64,000 bases of DNA, from contig JBAJFG010000005.1 of the NCBI GenBank assembly GCA_037903475.1, positions 744,001 through 808,000 of the forward strand, read 5' to 3'. A model generated the notes under the pieces. It made no database searches. It saw only the letters and a list, made by a program, of their open reading frames with translations, and had not been told where the DNA came from. A program made the translations under genes and the position numbers. Of the stretch, positions 61,001 to 64,000 are shown one piece after another. Numbering within the stretch: position 1 is the first letter of the stretch; each line of letters begins with the position of its first letter. Source of the stretch: Ancylostoma caninum. Lineage: Eukaryota > Nematoda > Chromadorea > Rhabditida > Ancylostomatidae.

Positions 61001-62745
61001 AATTAAAGACAAATTTGGGCGTGTTGCAGCAGCCAAAATTAGATCTAAAATGCTCTTGTCACGAGTCGTCGCAATTTCCATGGTTTCTGTTCACGGAAAA
61101 GTCATTTCCTATTAACTGGAACCAATTGGAATGGATATTTTTAGCAAATAAATAGATATACCAAGTGATAACCAGTCATACCTTTTCCCTCTCTTTCTTT
61201 TTTGCTCTCCCAATCCACATGACCGTCAACTTCTTGCAGCTATTCATATAACGAGCAAATTCACATGACTACTGTAACCTTGCACAGATTTCAAAAACCA
61301 TTAATCGTCCTATCAGTAGCCATTAATGTTGTTTTTTTTCTGGCGCAGCACAGTGCACAGTCATGTGACCTGTGACTGGACCAATCCGTCCAATTACACT
61401 AATTCTCCTCTCCAATAGGGGGGGGGGGGGAGGCGATACAGTATCCGGTTGGTTAGGCAGCAGCTGCTCACGGTGAGCATCAAGTCATACTTCCGTGTGT
61501 AACCGGATTCGTGTGTTTATCGGCGGCTGATGACGTCCACACGTCTAAGTGGCTGGTTGTACTGCCGGTAATGCGTAAACGTACGATTATTAAGAAGAAA
61601 ACAGCTCGCGCGAACAGTGGAAAACAGGGCGCCGCGCAAGTGGGGTCGATTGACGCGACCCACGTGCTTTTGTCTGATTAGCGACTGATTCGATTGATTC
61701 GATTTGGCAGCGGTGTGAGTCGGTCACCTACTGGGTATAGGGTGGGGGGGGGGCAGGGGAGGGATGGACGGGTCGATTTTGAACTGTTGGATGCTGAATG
61801 GTTAAGAGTTAGAGTGCAGAGAAGTTTATTGAGTTGTCAATCCAGACTAATCCAGAAGCGCTGCTGCTTCCAGAGCCTGGACGCATCATTGAGTTTACCC
61901 AGAGTAAGCGTGCTGACCCCTGGTGATAACACGTTTACCCTAGGTAATCTCAATGAAGCATCCATCCTTAGGATCGAATTCATGGGTGAATATAAGAAAT
62001 CACACCGAACGATGGGGGCCAGCCGCTTCCTGAATCAGCTTCACGTCCTCAGATGGATTGGGCCCGATGTTGCAATACTGGAGGGATCTATCTTGTGGAT
62101 CCCAGCTAGCCCTACATGCCTAAATTTCGGATTAGTTCTACTCGAATTAGTCATGCATCCAAGTTATGTATTAATAGATTCAATGAACAATCTTATAACA
62201 TAATGAATCCCGGAGATCAATTTCGGTGTTTTTGGACAAGAATAAGGTCTATGGAGGAGCGCGTGGATTTTTATTTCCATATCAGAGATATAGAGAGAAA
62301 TCTTCACTTTTCATCGTTACCTTTTTCGGAAATAGCACTTACATCCCCCCTCTGCATGTTCTTTACAGTGACTAGAGGTGCCCTACACCACTACGTTAAG
62401 TTGGACTAGTTAATTTAAATCATAGGCTACATAAAACCAAAAATTCCATGGATTCGGCGTGGGAACACCTACATAAAGATGGGAACAATTGAAGATATTC
62501 AATTTTCTCACAAAGGCAAGAAATACCAGCGTTTTTACACCTCCAATGAAAAAAAAAACGTAAAAATCTGACAGTTGCTCGCTTCTTGAGGCTCCCAATT
62601 TTAGTTTCCTTGAAGAATGCTCCTGCAGCTTCTTTTTGCACATTTTCGTTGCAAAATTTCGAATTTTTCATTTGAGATAACTCCATCCATTAATGGACAA
62701 AACCTCAGGGCGTCGAACTGCAATCAATAAATCGATTTTTTTCAG
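58044..62745. other. Intron or upstream region of the kinase gene
   Basis: No cyclic-nucleotide-binding exon or other coding exon could be recognised. The stretch has a (GAT)n run at 58132-58150, G runs at 59334-59345, 59701-59710, 61418-61430 and 61744-61753, and long AT-rich segments. Confidence 0.35.
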
Positions 62746-64000
62746 TGCCTCAGACGAGTACCGTTCAGTGTCGTTGAATTCTCTGCAACGTGTCGCCACA
62801 CTCGGTGTCGGTGGCTTCGGCAGGGTCGAAATGGTGAAAGCAAACGGGAAAGTGTTTGCACTGAAGGTTAGTTCGAGAGCTTGGGAGGATGCGAGAGCAC
62901 ACAACGCTGAGCCTGAGCATTGAGCATGAGCTCAAGCGTGAGCTGGACCAGTTTACTAAGAGGCTTCTTTCAGGTGATGAACAAGAAGCATGTGGTTGAG
63001 TTGAAGCAGGAGAAACACGTGATGTCCGAGAGGAAAATCTTGTTGTCTTCGGATTCACCGTTCATAGTGAAGTGAGACTGAATTTCTGTGTAGTTCTTAA
63101 AAATTCCGTATATTTTGTGAGGTCTGTACGCCGTACTGCAGTAGTATTTACTTGTAGGTTGTACAAAACGTTCAAAGACTCCGAAAAGCTCTACATGCTT
63201 ATGGAGCCATGCCTTGGCGGTGAAGTATGGACGGTTCTGAAGAGGAGGTTGGTTATCGTTCTCGAAGAAGGATTTTTCTAGGTCCTTACACATGAATTCA
63301 TCCAAGGATTTCTTCCAGAGGTCGATGCGATAACGAAGCGGCCCGGTTTTACTGCGCAGCAGCGATCGAAGCACTGCAGTATCTACACGATAGACACATC
63401 GTCTATCGAGATTTGAAGCCAGAGAACATGCTGCTCGACAGGCTTGGTTACCCCAAACTTGTGAGTTACGAGTTCTATCAATTTCTTTACCCTTTTTCCG
63501 CAGTATGTCCCAAAAACTGAATAATTCTAGGTTGACTTCGGGTTCGCAAAGCGATTAGGTGCCGAGGGCAGGACATGGACCTTCTGTGGTACGGCTGAAT
63601 ATGGTGAGTTCATATTTTTTCCGACCAAATAAGGCTTGAAAAGCTAACCTATTCAAAATCAGACAAAACTAATGGTCACCCTCATTTCAGTTCCTCCAGA
63701 AATTGTCCTGAACAAGGGCCACGACACTTCGTTGGACCTTTGGGCTCTTGGCATCTTTATGTACGAGCTGTTGTCTGGAGCGTGAGTTACCACGAAAACT
63801 CGTACCATTTCCACTCAACTCATGTTAATCTGAGCATTTTAGGCCACCATTCACAAATTCCGACCCGATGGTCGTTTACAACGCGATTCTGGGAGGATTC
63901 GACAGATGGGCGTGGCCCAGGTAGGATGCGTTAATCGTTAAATCGTGAACTGAACTCAGGAACGATCTCTAGTTTTCCAGATATTTCACGAAAGCAGCTA
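62746..64000 (+). CDS. cGMP-dependent protein kinase, catalytic domain (partial)
   Basis: AGC-family serine/threonine kinase of the PKG type, the effector of cGMP signalling. Exons: 62746-62866, 62974-63071, 63158-63247, 63319-63460, 63531-63603, 63691-63781, 63843-63920, 63981-64000 (cut by the window end); phases agree over 713 nt. Visible kinase landmarks in order: [13 protein letters not shown] glycine loop, VFALK with the catalytic lysine, [28 protein letters not shown] hinge region, [11 protein letters not shown] catalytic loop, [29 protein letters not shown] activation segment and [13 protein letters not shown]. The [21 protein letters not shown] and LNKGHD strings are PKG hallmarks. 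The usual GTPEYVAPE is here GTAEYVPPE. C. elegans has egl-4 and pkg-2; which one this matches cannot be decided by eye. The cGMP-binding half is not identified upstream. Confidence 0.88.

Noticed and set aside
61694..62203. 169-codon plus-strand frame upstream of the kinase
   Set aside because: Considered as a regulatory exon of the PKG gene, but it contains no cyclic-nucleotide-binding motif and begins next to a G run.

Overview
The window looks like nuclear DNA of a nematode, probably a clade V strongylid (hookworm-like) parasite; the species assignment is inference. Evidence: a cuticle collagen with the nematode-specific N-terminal domain, a six-cysteine ShKT secreted peptide, many small exons with TTTCAG-type acceptors, acceptor sites just upstream of start codons as expected for spliced-leader addition, and short TTAGGC (nematode telomere) runs.

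Layout. (1) 1253-15058, plus strand: 47 exons forming one continuous frame (1917 residues here). It carries the last Ig domains, 13 fibronectin type III domains, a membrane helix and a cytoplasmic tail ending GFSSFV, which is the architecture of Sidekick (C. elegans rig-4). The 5' end lies outside the window. (2) 15526-16453, minus strand: a weak candidate gene or pseudogene converging on rig-4. (3) 20207-22338, plus: cuticle collagen, six exons, 342 residues, with a fresh hAT-type insertion in intron 1. (4) 25610-28998, plus: IWS1/SPN1 transcription elongation factor, 13 exons, 559 residues. (5) 32758-33643, plus: small secreted ShKT-domain peptide, four exons, 80 residues. (6) about 33.7-57 kb: gene-poor and rich in repeats. 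(7) 62746-64000, plus: catalytic domain of a cGMP-dependent protein kinase (PKG), cut by the window end.

The genes do not form a pathway; they are independent loci with housekeeping (iws-1), neuronal adhesion (rig-4), cuticle, secreted and signalling roles. The most distinctive material is mobile DNA: three copies of a 1.1-1.7 kb TA-flanked terminal-inverted-repeat element, each with two tRNA-like modules and telomere-like repeats; a four-copy family of ~120 bp palindromic elements, one with a clean 9-bp target duplication; two related hAT elements, one with a perfect 8-bp target duplication; several long foldback elements next to or inside genes; an alternating AB minisatellite; and at least 13 G or C homopolymers of 10 or more bases.

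All exon models were made by eye from splice motifs, frame continuity and family resemblance. No alignment or transcript data were used.
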